Of a stretch of DNA of 64,000 bases, positions 43,040-56,744 are shown in pieces. Position numbers and translations under genes: made by a program. The notes under the pieces are model-generated. The model did no database searches, had not been told where the DNA came from, and worked only from the letters and a program-made list of their open reading frames with translations. Origin of the DNA: Gordionus sp. m RMFG-2023 (Eukaryota > Nematomorpha > Gordioida > Chordodea > Parachordodidae); the NCBI RefSeq assembly GCF_954871325.1, contig NC_088779.1, positions 30,750,729 to 30,814,728 of the forward strand, given 5' to 3'. The number at the start of each line of letters is the position of its first letter. The stretch's first letter is position 1.

Positions 43040-45049
43040 TTTGATTTAATTAATAACTCCATCTAGAAAATAAAATATTATCGATTTATATTTTATATAT
43101 AAAAAAATATACAAGCAGCTTCAACTGCCAGAAGAAAAATAAAAATTTTTTAAGAAGCATATTTAATAAATATTTAGCATATTTTTATTTTTTTTTCCCC
43201 AAAAATGTTTTATTTTGACCTTGAGAATAATATCTCAAAGTTTACAATAACATTAAATAAATGATATTAAATTAGTTTTTGTCATAAATAATATTTCTCT
43301 TATATCTACTTAAATAAAGGTTCAGTACACTCAGTATAAACAATAGAAATAATCTGACCATGTTTTGAGTGGTTTTAAAAGAATAAGATTAATTAGATAT
43401 TTCGGTTAAATTTATATTGAATTAAGCATGTTTAGCACAGGAAGCACTAAATTTATTAGATGATTAAAGTTTTCAGTTAAATATAAATATTTGAAAAATT
43501 TGTAAATTTAATTAAAAAGAAACGTTTAATAAGAAGTTTATTGAATTAAAATCATATATATAAGTTTTAATAGGACTGAATTTTGGATCGTGTTAATAAA
43601 TACTAACCAAAAATACATCTAACTATAATTTATCAAGATTTATTTCAGCCAAATATTTTATAATATATAAAGTTTTCATTTTTCTTCTAATAAAACATTA
43701 ATATTCATTCAAAATTAGGAAATGATTTAAATCAATTTTGAAAATATTTTAAATCAAAGGAAAAGTTTCTATAAAAAATATTTTATGAAAAATGGTTTAA
43801 TTAAAAATGGTAGAGGTTTAATAGAAAAAGATAATATTAATCAAAAGCCTAGAATGAGAGGGGGGGGGGTTGTTATGAGATTCAAAAAAAAAATTTTTTT
43901 GGAAAAGGGGAAAATGTTTGCACGAAATCTTCGCCAGTAGAATAAACGAACACAACCACTGAATCATCTTGAATGGCTCAGAAACCTCATTACTATAAAT
44001 ATATTAAAGGATATCTTAATTACGATTAAATATTTGTGTGAAATAACCTTGATTTCCTCTTCTATTTAGCTTAAAAATTATTTTTCACAGCAAAGTTAAG
44101 TAGGCCATATTAAACAATGACCATTTCCTCTGTGTTAGAAACCTAGTAGTCTACAGGAGACGGAGGAGTTTGTGCAATAACGTAATAAATAGGAGCACAT
44201 CATTTTAGTTCAATAGTAGTGAACATTTATTATAATCGTTTAATTATTATGTATATAATTAATTTAGTGATTTTTGCAATATTAGTATAGGTATATCGCG
44301 TATTGCTTATATAAATTCAATTTATATATTACCTCGTTATTCATAAATCTATAAATATTTATTTAAATTTCTGGATGGTAAAGTTAAATGTAATATATAA
44401 AATTATTAGGCTTATTTCCTAGGTTTAGCTTAACGCTTTATTAGCGTGATATATAGTTGGCTTTTTAAGAATCTGCTAAATACCCAAAACACGTAAGAAA
44501 AGAAATTAAAATTTTAAGCATGCCACTAATTTAATTTTATAAATAAAGAATGAACTTATATGCACATATACCGTAAAGTAATAGTCAGTCTTTCTTAAGA
44601 GCATATTGTATATCTTATAGATACATATTGCATAAATAATTCAATCATATAGAATATAATTAAAGATGAACTCCCTGAGATTCTAAAGAGTAGTGAACGC
44701 CCCTGCTTATTAATTATATCAGGATGTGGTTATGGTATTACACTTTTTATATTTCAATAAACAAAATTAGGCATAGAAATTAAAAATTTTTTACAAAAAT
44801 ATACATTATATACTGTTATAATAATAATAATCAGAATAACATCTCTATTCTATAATTATGTTATACAATGATGGAAACACATGGTTTTAGCTAAGATCGA
44901 AAACTAAGAAAATAATAAAAAGGGTTTTATATTTTTACTTTATATTTACATTATGATAAAAGTTAATAAATATCGGGATACTCATAATATCATTTTATGT
45001 ATTCATAAATTTTGTATATCCTTTTCTATTATTTAACAACTTAATTACT

Positions 45050-45190
45050 ATGAACTCTCAGACAGTTAACTGATGATATAAATAAGGAAAGCTTCAGACC
45101 TTATTCTAGGTACTTATAATTGATAATTGTTGCATATCAGAGAATATATGCTCTGACAATATATGCAATTAAAGTCCGATTTTATATCGT
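45050..45190 (+). repeat. Conserved non-coding block, copy 2 of 3
   Basis: Contains TGATGATATAAATAAGGAAA and ATAATTGATAATTGTTGCAT, matching 28838-28990 directly and 63240-63370 inverted. Confidence 0.6.
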
Positions 45191-46238
45191 CGGCCTAGAA
45201 TTGGTGCACAAATGTTTAAAATGAGAAAATCAATATTAAAGTTTAAAGTCTAGGAAAAACTTATTGATCAATTTTGACAATAACTTTGTGCAAAAATTAA
45301 TATTTTATAAATCTAATTTTGATTTATATATATATATTGGGAATAAATAAGTTATTATCTTCTCTCTAACTCAAAAATTTTAAAATGTCGAGTGGAATTC
45401 TAGATCGACGATATATTGACATATGATTAATCAAGTAAGAAAAGAATGCATTCTTATCTAAAAACATAATAATGCTTAGTATTCCAAACATGAAGGCACA
45501 CATTTCCTGTAAAATCAGATTTTTAATTATTTTTTTTAAAATCCACAAAAAATGAATTTAAAGTTGAAAAAATAACTCATCGCCTGAAAAAACACATAGG
45601 GGATAACATACATATATGAAACAAATTGAAAATGTCTATTTGTATATAATATAGACCAGAGATGACAATATTTAAAAAATGATATTGCGTCATTATGATT
45701 ATTTATTTAAAAAATTATCAAATAAGCTGAATTTGAAATAAATGTATAACTTAGATTTCATATATTTCATTAGATAAAAAGGCAAATTCTTTCCAAAATA
45801 TTTCATAACTATATCATAAGAATAAAATTACTATATTTTTAACACAAGAGGGATATATTTATTGCTGAAAAAAATTAAGTTTAAAAGACGAAAGTTTAAG
45901 GAAATTTATATTATCTCATTAATTATGCCAAAAAAAAAATATATCATCTTTTTTATGAATATTAAAATATTTTGTCTCTCTCTACTATCAAAATTTTTTA
46001 TTTTTTTTTACAATGAAATGATTATAAAAAATAATAAAAATTTATGTCACAAAATGTGACATAAAATAAAATGCGACACACCTCCCGAAAAAAAAAATTT
46101 AAAATAATATTTAAATTATTTAATGAACCACAACAAAATAAAATTCGACTTTCCCAGAACAAGTTTTGTCAGAAGTTACTAGATGTGTCTATATCATTAT
46201 ATAGTTTAATTTTATTTTAAAAGTCGTAATGTACTAAC

Positions 46239-46454
46239 TAGTGTTGTTAAAGGCCTCGTTTTGAGCCGATTTTTAAAAACGGCTAAATCAATATTTTTAG
46301 CCAGAAAAAGAGTGGCTAAGCTTGGAGATTTCGATAATATATTCTTAGATCTTTGTTCCTGCTGTGAGCAAAATCTTCAGGCGTAATGTTTTTCTGGATG
46401 GCATACTGAGTAAGCCATTTTAATCGGCTCAAAACGAGCAGTTTAACAACATTA
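46239..46454. mobile_element. MITE family 1 copy, complete
   Basis: Starts TAGTGTTGTTAAAGGCCTC and ends GAGCAGTTTAACAACATTA. Inner arms TTTTGAGCCGATTTTTAAAA and TTTTAATCGGCTCAAAACGA pair. Flanks GTACTAAC and TTACTGAC match at 6 of 8 bases. The left duplication arm has no MITE here. Confidence 0.88.
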
Positions 46455-46739
46455 TTACTGACAGAGATGGTATCCTACAAAAATGAGATACATGTTAAAG
46501 TAATAATAAAATGGTAACAAGGATTACACATATTATTCTAAATTTTTTTTTTTATAATTATAAAATAAATTTCAAAAAAAATTATATATAATAACATTAA
46601 TTATCATCATATAATGTTAAATATTTTAAATAAAATAATTTTCCAATTGGCCATGCCATTTATTAATTGTTTAATTATTTTCTATTATATTATTTTTAAA
46701 TAAAGTAAAAATTAATTATTTTTCACATTAAAATTAATT

Positions 46740-47102
46740 ATGTATAAAAAAACGTTTTCTTTAATAGTATTTCTGTATATTTTTATAGTTATAATCTACT
46801 TAAATACACAACAATCCAACGGATGCTATTCTCATTGTAAATACACATAAATATTACATATATCCATAAAAATCTTAATAATAATTTTTATTTTTTTAAA
46901 AAAAGATAGTCCATTCAGTAACATTGTAAGGGCCCATCTCCTTTTTATCAGAGCAAACGGTAAACGTATTATTTATATATATATATATATTTGAAAGTAA
47001 AAAAAAATATATTTTCTAAATTTTCTAATGCTTTAAGGTCAGAAAATATTCTGCACAAGATATTGCCAATCGTATGATTACGTTTGTTGTATATGCCGGT
47101 AA
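46740..47102 (+). CDS. Small secreted cysteine-rich peptide, copy 3
   Basis: Exons 46740-46836, 46906-46959 and 47038-47102, with introns of 69 and 78 bp, encode 71 residues. The leader VFLYIFIVII is followed by QQSNGCYSH, exon 2 reads SPFSNIVRAHLLFIRAN, and exon 3 gives FCTRYCQSYDYVCCICR and stop. It is the segmental-duplication partner of copy 2. From CAACAATCC in exon 1 through intron 1 and exon 2 the two genes are nearly identical, while the first 23 residues differ at about ten places. Function unknown; predicted secreted. Confidence 0.87.
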
Positions 47103-48904
47103 GTTTAAATTTAAATTAGCATTTTGTCAATTTATATTATCAATTTTGAGATGTCAATTTGGCAAATATTCCACTAGTCTAAAACACTTAGATTTTGCTC
47201 AGAATTTTGAAATTAATAGAAGCTAAATAATTTTAAAACTGAATTTTAATCTCACAATTTTTTGAAATATTTTCTAATCATAATACACGTGTGTATAAAA
47301 TGATAGTAAAAAGTTAATTTGACCAGTGTTTTATCTCTATCATTATGTAAAAATGGTTAGGTCTTAAATTTGCTCTAATATTTTAATATTGATATCTGTT
47401 CCCGTTTCTAAAATCTCTAAAACAAGCTAAAAATTGTGAATACCTTATTCCCAAATTTTATGATATCACATTGTGAGCAATGATAATATTTTCAACTATT
47501 TTATTTTAGTTATTTTTTCCAGATAAATTAACTCAAATATAAGTGTTTACGCTTTAGCATAATTAATTTCGAATTTTATTTTAAATGTTTTACTAAGAAA
47601 TATAAAGAGAAATTTCTAATTTTCTGCAATTTTTAGTTTTAGCTATTTAAGAACCTATCCCAATTAGATCCAACTGATATAATTACATGGGAAACCCTAA
47701 TAAAAAAAATGATAAAATGATCTTTTAGTGCTTTATCCTAATCATTTCTTTAGATCTTTCGAGTAAAATATGTCGATTTAAATGAAAAAAATTAAACTTT
47801 CTGAATCACCCATTTTGGAGACTGATTTTAGACGAAAGATTATTTGTCAGATAACGTTATTTCTCTCTCAGGAATTGGATTCCTGAAATAGCACAAAAAA
47901 ATGAAACATGTTTATTTATTTACCAGTAGAAGCCGTCCTGGAAAACATTTTCCTGCAGCGAGAGTTTAACATTTCCTAAAAATAAAAAACAATCTTTAAT
48001 GATTTTGATCTTGAAACATTTTTTTTTTTTTATAGAATTAACATCTTTTCAGAAGATTTGCCAACATTCACAGAAACAAAAAAGTGGCATATTTCTATAA
48101 AAAAAATATATTATAATTCTATTTAAAATTAAGGCAAAAAAAGTATCATTTTTAAATATATATTTTTTGGATCTTTAATTAACGGTTCTTATCATTATTT
48201 CTAATTAGATAATTAAATTCTAGGCGCTTCATATACTATTCTTATCAATTCATTTTTTCCGATCTCGTTATTTTTATATAAAAATAAAAATAGTTTTAAA
48301 CAATTATATAGTATTTCTCAGCTTTCAGCAGGTATCGAAGTCTCTGATGATCTAGCCTTTGGTTTCTTAGAAAAAATTCTGAGCGCTTTAATCAGAGCTT
48401 TAAAATTATAAACTTATCATTTACAACAGTAATACATATATATAATGACTTTAAATTGGATTACCAATTGTTTAAAACATTTATATTATATTTAAAGGTA
48501 CACTTAAATCTTCATTCGATATACTACATAATTAAAAATAATTAAAAACTATATTTTAAATATTTCAATTTGCATTTTTTAAATTTTGTCTTAAGAAATA
48601 GAATTTCTTAGAATTCAGTCAAGCCACTGGAAAATATCTACTATCATCTCAACTTAGGCCATATTTAATTATCGATGACATTTTAAAACATTATATCATA
48701 TATTACCATAAATAATAAATATAGTGTTACCATTTATTTGTGAAAAATTATTATTATTAAATACCGAGAAGAGAAAAACCCATAAAATCTTATTAAACAT
48801 TCATAAGAAAAATTGACACATCCCTTTCTAAATTTCTTTTTTTTAAATTTCTCCTTAATTTATAATTTCATTATTTATCACAATTATAATAATCTTGCAT
48901 TCAA
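47103..48904. other. AT-rich non-coding part of the right duplication arm
   Basis: No gene seen. It matches 31.9-34.0 kb in order, with many indels. Confidence 0.5.
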
Positions 48905-49365
48905 AATTTTTTAATAATCTATTTATATTAATTTTATTTTACGGTATTATATTGTATATACATTTTTAGCCATTTATTGTTACATTATTATCATGGTTTA
49001 TATGGTACATATTTTATTCACAATTGATTAATCTATTTATATTAATTAAATTTTACGGTATTATATTGTATATACATTTTTAGCCATTTATTGTTCCATT
49101 ATTATCATGGATTATATGGTACATATTTTATTCACAATTGATTAATCTATTTATATTAATTGTATTTTACGGTTGTATATACATTTTTAGCCATTTATTG
49201 TTCCATTATTATCATGGATTATATGGTACTTATTCACAATTGATTAATCTATTTATATTAATTATATTTTATGGTATTATATTGTATATACATTTTTAGC
49301 TATTTATTGTTCCATTATTATCATGGATTATATGGTATATATTTTATTCACAATTGATTAACACG
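48905..49365. repeat. Tandem array, four units of about 100-120 bp
   Basis: Each unit runs from ATTAATCTATTTATATTAAT through TATATTGTATATACATTTTT and ATTATCATGG to ATTCACAATTG; the units start near 48915, 49029, 49141 and 49242. They differ by few substitutions and small deletions, so the array is young. It is absent at the matching place of the left arm. Confidence 0.9.
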
Positions 49366-49649
49366 GGAAGGGTAACAATAAATCTATATAATATTTAATA
49401 AAGATAAAATGGCCTTGCATTATATTTTTATTTCTTTGAAATTTGCTTTGTGAACTTATAATTATATCGAATAAACTTTCAAAGATATTTTTGCATAATT
49501 ATGATATAATAATCGTTTCGAATTTGCGTCATCTTGTATTTAATTTTGTTTAAGCATGATATTATAGCGTTTTTTCATAATAAGAATAAGCCGAATTTTT
49601 TTAAATTACATTATTTCTTGTTATAGTTTATATTTCCAGTTATTTAAGA

Positions 49650-50480
49650 TACTGATGGAACCGTATTTTAGAGTGAACTATTTATGAATCTATATCACTA
49701 CCAACCAATAATGGTTTTGAATGGTGTCGCATAATCGATATGCATTCGGTGTCGTCCATTTAATTTGTTTGGGGACAATTTTGAATCGATTTTTTTAGAG
49801 GCATATCCTGTTGTTCCTGGCAATCGTTACATTTTTTCACCCATGTTTATATCTTTGTTTATATTAGGCCATCACATGTATTCTCTTGTTCCTTCATTCT
49901 TACAATTCCAATATGTTCTTGATGTTTCATATCTAAACAAGTAGGTTTGGTATTGTAATTTTCATTTTAATTCTCCATTGTAAATAACCTCTACCTTTTA
50001 TGACTTCGTCTCTTCTTTGGTAGGCATGTAGAGAGTACATCATTTTGCATTATTATTATTTTTCAATTTTGTTTGCACTCAAAGGAGTTTGTTCCCAAAC
50101 CTGTATTTGATCTAGAGTTTATCCTTTAATATTGTGTTCACTTGTATGGATAAATATAGAAAGCATGTCAGATTAGCTCTTTGGCTGCTACTTTTGAATT
50201 CAATTTTATATTGATATCTTTGTAATAATCAAGCCCACCTTTATATTCTGGTAGTGAATGTTAACGGTATATAATTTGGTATAAAATAAACTCATTAATA
50301 GCTTGTGGTCTGTTTGTAGCGGAAACTTTTTTTTAAAAATTCCCTGAATTTTATAATCCCAAATATAATGGCAGAGCTTCTCTTTCTATTTAACTATAAA
50401 AGATTTCCTGCTAAATTTATCGCTTTTGAGGTGAATGCGATTGGTCTTTTCTATTTTACCTTTTCTAATAATGTATACAA
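49650..50480 (-). mobile_element. Gypsy-like (Ty3-type LTR retrotransposon) pol fossil, right arm
   Basis: Minus strand. Readings resemble the zinc-binding region of an integrase (WVKKCNDCQEQQ) followed by the start of the catalytic core (RMHIDYATPF), at about 49900-49720. The part toward 50480 probably comes from the preceding pol region. It is broken with several interruptions. No terminal repeats recognised. Its copy at 34.99-35.42 kb dates it before the segmental duplication. Confidence 0.55.
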
Positions 50481-50720
50481 TGTTTATGTCTGCAAAAACG
50501 GATTTTGAATAGTAATTATTTTTAAGATAGATATAATCACAATCATTTTATGTAATTTTTAAACAATATAATCAAATTTTAGCAATATCAGCTTATGTAA
50601 ATAAAAAATTAAAATGGTAATTGTGAAGAAATTAAAATATAATTTATACATTATTTCTAAATGTTATTTCTAAATTTTTATGTTCTTAAATTTTAACTTA
50701 TAATGGAAGTATAATATTAT

Positions 50721-52904
50721 TGTAATAGTTAATCAAGTTATAATTAATATAATCTTAAATATTTTATTTGGCTTGTTTATATTTAAATTCCTAATGTAAA
50801 CTTTACGAGATATTACAAGATAGAAAGTGTAATATTTGCAAGAAAAAAAAACAGTAGAAAAAATTTTTTTCACAAAGATATTAGCCTTTGTTGAAGCTGG
50901 ATTACATAAGAGCGAATACACACTAGAGAGTGACTGCATGACAAAATACCTATATGTGTAAATACCAATGACTATTCATTGAGGAGCCTTTGTGACAGGA
51001 CATGACAATCTTGCCAAATTTGTCACATAAAACAGAAATCAAATTACAAAATCTTTTGTTATTTTCAAAATGACATAACTACAATAATGACCTATAACAG
51101 ATATTTTGTAAAGTGAATTTTTGAAATGTTATTAAAATAATAATTATATATTTTCAAATATTTAAAAAAAATTATTTGTTATAGATAATCAATAAAGAAG
51201 CTTTAATTAATTCAATAAGGTAAGGTACCAAAAAAAATTCATAGGGTATAAAAATATTCAGAAAAATATGGAAATCCATTGTAGCGGAAAATAAATATCA
51301 AAACAGATAATTAAGGAGTGTATTAATTTGAAATATTTTTCTTTTGCAAGAGCGATGGCTAAATCAACATGGAAAAATCTAACGATCGGAAGATAAAGTA
51401 TCCCATAAGAGATTGCTTTATAAGGGATCAAATTTCTAAAGAGTGGGTACATTCCCACTTGGCAATTGTACCATAACTTAGCTTTTCTAATTTTAACCAG
51501 CTAGCCAGGGAAACCGTATACAAACTTGTTATAAAAGGTAAATATCTTGTTACTGAAGCAAATATTGCTAGGGCAATGTTTGAGAAGGTGTGGAAATGTA
51601 AATTATTTATATGAAGATTGTAAATATACTATTTTTTTTATTAAGATTTTATTATTGCATAACTGTTGAAATCTCACGAATAGAGACTAGCCAAAGTGAA
51701 TCCACAATTTTAAGGAATGATTTTAATCATATTTTATATAAATAATATTATATATTATTTAGAATCACCATTATCTAAGTATAGGATCATATTGTATCTT
51801 TCAAAAAATTGAGGAATATTGATATCAAGGTAATTTGCATTTGTAAATATATTTATTATTCTAAAACTAAATTTATTTGAACAAGTTCTTGAAATCGAAA
51901 AAAATAAAATAAATGAAAGAAGATTATTCGTCAAACTCTTGGGATCAATCTTATGCCTGAACCCTTGCAAAAAGATCAGAGATGGGAAAGAATTTTTGGT
52001 ACATTTTTTGATAGCTGATGAAGATTAATAATAAATAATGTAATTGCATTATTTATTAATTTAATTGTAGGGTTTTTATGTTATTGTCAACCAAAATTTA
52101 GTAAATTTTTTATATACAATTAACATTATAATTATTCTATACTTATCATTATGAATAAAAAATGCATTTCAATTTATCATAGCCTAAAAGAACTAAGGAT
52201 TTAGGAAGACCCTTAAAGGGGCTTGGCTAACATTTGCTATTGGGGCTTGTTGGACATAATTTCAATAATAGGAATAGATTCTTATGATATTCTATGTACA
52301 TATATAGAATATAATTTTAGGTTATCAATTCTTATATTATATATAATCTATAAAAAATTACACTGGAGCTATAGGCGATTTTGTAAAAAATCGGTCCGAC
52401 CAACCCCAGTCTCCCCTACTCTCAATTTTTGTCAGATATTTTTTTAAAAACATTTTTCTATTCTTCATTTGATACCATTTTTGTCTAAACATTTATTTTA
52501 GTATTTTTTTCTATTTCAATTAGTTTCTCGATTCTCTGTATTTTTTCCTATTTTTATTAATTACTAGTAGATGGCCCGTCAAAAATGACGGGGAATGAGA
52601 ATTTTCTTCTTACTTTTATGCTAGATGTTACCTGTTATTTGAAAATAATATCCAATTTTTATTCTTTTTACCTCCTGCCCCCTTCAGGCCGGGTTCAATC
52701 CATTAAGACTAAGTGTAAATACTATTGTTTGATTAAGAATAAATTTAAAGCTTTTACTTGATAATACCAATATTATTTATTAAATATTAATGATCACTTA
52801 TACCTAATATTTAATATCCCAGGCAAAGTACAAAGCCATAATAATTTTGAAAAATTATTTCAAGCCCAATGAAAGATCATAATAATTTTGGTAGTTGAGA
52901 ACTG
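50721..52904. other. AT-rich stretch without recognised genes
   Basis: No gene recognised. Short frames (minus 50939-50733, 51458-51258, 51970-51755; plus 52223-52447) have no motif or relative. The small hairpin CCCGTCAAAAATGACGGG lies at about 52575. Confidence 0.5.
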
Positions 52905-53205
52905 AAATAAAATTCAAACTTATCATAAAAAATTATTTAAATGCTTTTAAGACCTCATAAATACTCTTTTAACTTCTCCCTTAACAATCAATCTTATTTG
53001 CTATGTATACCTAATAAATTAAGACTCTGTATTTTAATCCTTGCTCCAAATAGCCAATGGATACCACCACTAAGTTTGTGACACAATCAGGTTGACCTCA
53101 TATTTGATTTAAATATATGATAGGAGGTCTTTGTTTAAAAGAGTATTTATGAAGATCTTAAAAGCATTTAAATAATTTTTTATGATAAGTGTAGGTTTTA
53201 TATGA
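52905..53205. repeat. Inverted repeat (foldback) with arms of about 65 bp
   Basis: The left arm (ACTTATCATAAAAAATTATT to CATAAATACTCTTTTA, 52905-52975) is the reverse complement of the right arm (TAAAAGAGTATTTATGAAG to AATAATTTTTTATGATAAGT, 53133-53205), with a spacer of about 160 bp. It could be a MITE or a long hairpin transcript. Confidence 0.8.
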
Positions 53206-55339
53206 AACACATGTGTATATTTAATAGTTCCTTTCTAAAATAATCATTTTTATTATCATTTCAAAACTGGAGATAGATTAAATACCAAATTTTATTTTTT
53301 TTAATATTATTCTATTCTCCACCAAATGAACTTTTCTTTAAATCCAAAAAATTTATTGAATAATAATTAACTAAAATTTTATTTTAAGCTGCATCCAAAA
53401 TGTTTTAAAAAATCCTTAAAATTTTCACAAATTAATAAAAACACTTTGGGCACTTTTAAGTTTTAACAAAATTAAAATATTCAAAATGTTTATCAAAGTA
53501 TACTTTATAAAATTGTTTTCCCCTAAATTCCTAGAGACATACTATGACATTAAAACTCTCCTTTATTCTACCCAGTTTGATTAAATATCTTTAAAGCCAA
53601 TTTTATCTGTAGGTTAACTATATAATCTATAAAAAATTTAACCTTAATTAACGTTTTCTGTAACCTTATGAAGATTGTAAAATGTGTTATAAAATTGAAT
53701 GAATGTTAAGGTTGTTACATGATTATTATTGGACCTATTACCCTATAATCATTTTTATTGGACTAATTTTTTTTAAAAGAACACTATTGGCTAAATTTGA
53801 TTGACCTTTTTTGAAGATTATTATAATAGATGAGATAATTCATACAAAATTTATTTATACTCACCATAACAATTTATATAGAACCGGAGGATATCACATT
53901 AATAGATGCTATGGGTGTTAGGTAACCTTACCCAATATTATGTTAATCGTAAATACATATATTTCTTATTATAACCATGTCTAATTGGCTAATATAATAA
54001 ATCATAATGTATAAATAATATATTCCTACATATTCCTACAATAATAAACTACTCCCTTTAAACCCTTTAAATAAGTTATCACTGGCCCGTTGTAATATTG
54101 CCGGAGAGAAAAATATACCAAATGGTAGTCTTATATATTTAATAATCCTCCATAATCGAGGAAATTCAGCAATTAACGTTATTCATTTGCATGCATTTAG
54201 GGAATTTCAGTTATAACATTAGAAATTTGTTCCAATTTCCTCCGAGTAGATTTTTTTGATATATCTATTCTAAAATTATAAGAAGCAAGTTTCTAATGTT
54301 CGTCCTTGTTATTGTATGTTTGCTCTTAGTATGACCTAATGCTGATATATAGGTACCTGTAAAGCTTTTTAATTTTTAGCATGCAAGTTGGTAATTTAGG
54401 ACGATTAAGTCTGTGTTTCTCTAATCTATTTCGTTCCCACTTTTTGCTAACCCAACATGTAAGGATGACAGCAAAATATTATATACAATACTATATCTCA
54501 GACATATTTTATATTTTTATTTAATTTTTATTAAGATAATCATGTCTTATTAAATAAATCGAAAATTATTAACTAAAATTTGTATATTAATTTGATGGTT
54601 TATATTTTTAAAAAAACTCTTAGCTATTCTCCCTTACTTACACTATTTCGCCTAGAGTATTACTTGCTGGAAAAAGAGCTTAAGAGTGACCAAATCATAG
54701 TACATACACTTTCGTGTGTGAGCTAAATTACTATTCAATATTTGCTTAACCCCTTTCCTTAGAAATTTTCACAAACCTATCAGATAAAATATACAGCATA
54801 AAATTATTATAGTTTTACCTATAATAATAATTTTAATAAATTTCAAATAATAACTCCTACCTTGTATAACCAATTTTTATCATACTACCAATCGAGTCAT
54901 ATGAATATTTTAAAAAAAAATTCATCCAATACGCTATTACGCACTATTAATAAGGCTATAAAACTCTTGTTTTAGCCTATTTTTTTATAGAAATTTCAGC
55001 CAGCTTATATCTAAAACCAATTTTTCCGATTGGTAATATTTATCGATTCAACATTGTTTCCTCAAGGCCAATCTAAACGTTATATTTAGCGATCGTGCCA
55101 AGTAGTCGTATTCTTTGATGATGAAACTAGTAAGAGAGCTTAGCAAAGCGAACGGTGGTTTTTTTTAAATTATGTTTTTATATAAATGTTACAGACAAGG
55201 TTGGAGATAGTGGTATTGGCGTATGAGTTGATCTCATTGCTTGATATGATTTGTCTAAAATTTCAAAGTAATACAAGTATTCAATGATTTTTCTTTCCAT
55301 ATTTATCCAGATTTAAGCCTTTTATATCTAGATATAAAT
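53206..55339. other. AT-rich stretch without recognised genes
   Basis: No open frame of note and no recognised homology. Confidence 0.5.
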
Positions 55340-55450
55340 ATATAGATATCTGATCGGGCTGGGAAACCTTAGTACAAATTTTAAAAATGGGCAGGTTCGG
55401 GTAAAAATTTAGCCTGACAGGGCATAAGCTAAATTTCAATGGGGCCAGAC
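55340..55450. repeat. G/C-rich repeat upstream of peptide copy 4
   Basis: Contains GATCGGGCTGGG, GGGCAGGTTCGGG and AGCCTGACAGGGCATAAGC. Matching blocks precede copies 5 (57175) and 6 (59060) at similar distance, so it is part of the tandemly repeated gene unit. Confidence 0.7.
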
Positions 55451-55757
55451 CTCAAGATTATTCCATTTGTTAAGACATCTAGATGCATTGTTAAGTCTGA
55501 ATTATATATTCTAATTTTATTAGGCTATGCACTTAAATGATATCTATTTTATTTCTTTAAAACTGTATAATTTTGGTTGAAGATTCCAAAGGTCATAAAA
55601 AATATTAGTTAAAAAAAATATTATTATTTTAACTGTAATTATTTTCAATAATATTTATCATGTCAAGTAAAAACTAATTGCAATTAAAAATAAAAAAAAT
55701 TAGTAAATTTATAAATAACATTTTAACGTTATGATTAATTGGATTATCTTAAATTAG

Positions 55758-55766
55758 TATATAAAG
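55758..55766 (+). promoter_or_regulatory. TATA box of peptide copy 4
   Basis: TATATAAAG followed by ACTGATTTT, 42 bases before the ATG. The same TATATAAAGACTGATTTT string precedes copy 6. Inferred promoter. Confidence 0.55.
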
Positions 55767-55808
55767 ACTGATTTTAAAAAAAAATAAAATATTTTATCAA
55801 TATAAAAC

Positions 55809-56129
55809 ATGATTAAAAATTTGTATCTAATAGGTTTTCTATATGCTATGATCATTATTTTGATCTTCCTGATTCATGGATCCAAAGGATGCCCTCTATG
55901 TAAAAAATAGATAGCTTTCTATGATTATTTTTGATTTGATATTTAAGATGATCCAACAGACCCTGAAATGATTACTCAACTGCGTTATATAAATGAACAT
56001 GGTAGGAAATATATTAAAACATGATAAAATTTATTGATATATATATATTAATAAACAATATAAGGTAAAACTTTCTTCTGCCATGACTATTGCACCTCAA
56101 ATGAAAATCTCTGTTGTCATTGCTACTAA
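55809..56129 (+). CDS. Small secreted cysteine-rich peptide, copy 4 (tandem unit 1)
   Basis: Exons 55809-55899, 55948-56001 and 56065-56129, with introns of 48 and 63 bp, encode 69 residues. The leader LIGFLYAMIIILIFLIHG is followed by SKGCPL, exon 2 (54 nt) reads DPTDPEMITQLRYINEHG, and exon 3 gives FCHDYCTSNENLCCHCY and stop. First of three tandem genes about 1.9 kb apart on the same strand. Without splicing, the exon-1 frame would end a few codons into intron 1. Function unknown; form resembles secreted disulfide-rich peptides. Confidence 0.88.
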
Positions 56130-56744
56130 CAGCTAACTCTATAGATAATATATTATTTTATTATTAAAGACATATAACTTTTACTGTACGAAATTAAAGT
56201 TGGGTATTTATGAAGGTTTATTATAACTATATATATTTTACAACAAATAAAATTGTACTAATAACTAGCGATAATAAATTTTACTGTAAATATATATATT
56301 CTATTCAAAAACTATAATAAGTAAAAAATAATAAGCATATTTTTAATATGTTTGTTACTGACAATATTCAAATATTTAGTTCATTTGATAAGAAAAAGAA
56401 GAATCGTAGAATATCAGTTCTGATTAAAAGATGGGTGTTTTGTTCTAGTTCTGTGAGTTTGTGTATCTTCATCTCAGTTCTGTAGTAATTTGCATAATCG
56501 TCATGGATTATTTGTGAAATTCTGATGGCATTTCTAGTCGGCTAACTGCTAGATTTTTCAATTTTGTAGTAAGTTGTGTAATCATCATTGCCTATAGTGA
56601 ATAGAGGATATTTGGTTGGAGTAGTTTGTTTAGTATCAGGTTACGCCAACTACATGAAATTATGTAATATTTAATAAGCCCAAAATATAATGTTTAAATT
56701 TTCATAGGAAACTCACAGTTCTCTTACTCCCAATTTTTAAATTC

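Larger units (their letters stand above)
43040..50720 (+). repeat. Right arm of the collinear segmental duplication
   Basis: Partner of 27.5-35.9 kb, same order and orientation. It carries peptide copy 3, a MITE (46239-46454) and a four-unit tandem array (48.9-49.4 kb) not seen in the left arm, and lacks the left arm's (TTCTC)n tract and the exon-like island at 28.0-28.6 kb. Confidence 0.8.

Noticed and set aside
45366-45548. Minus frame as another peptide-family member
   Set aside because: An acceptor-like TTACAG and one Cys resemble exon 3, but the CC-x-C pattern is absent; only chance similarity.
48905-49365. CRISPR-like array
   Set aside because: Units are directly adjacent without unique spacers, in a eukaryotic sequence; a plain tandem repeat.
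52560-52720. Possible tRNA because of a GGTTCAATCC-like string
   Set aside because: No matching acceptor, D or anticodon stems could be formed around it.
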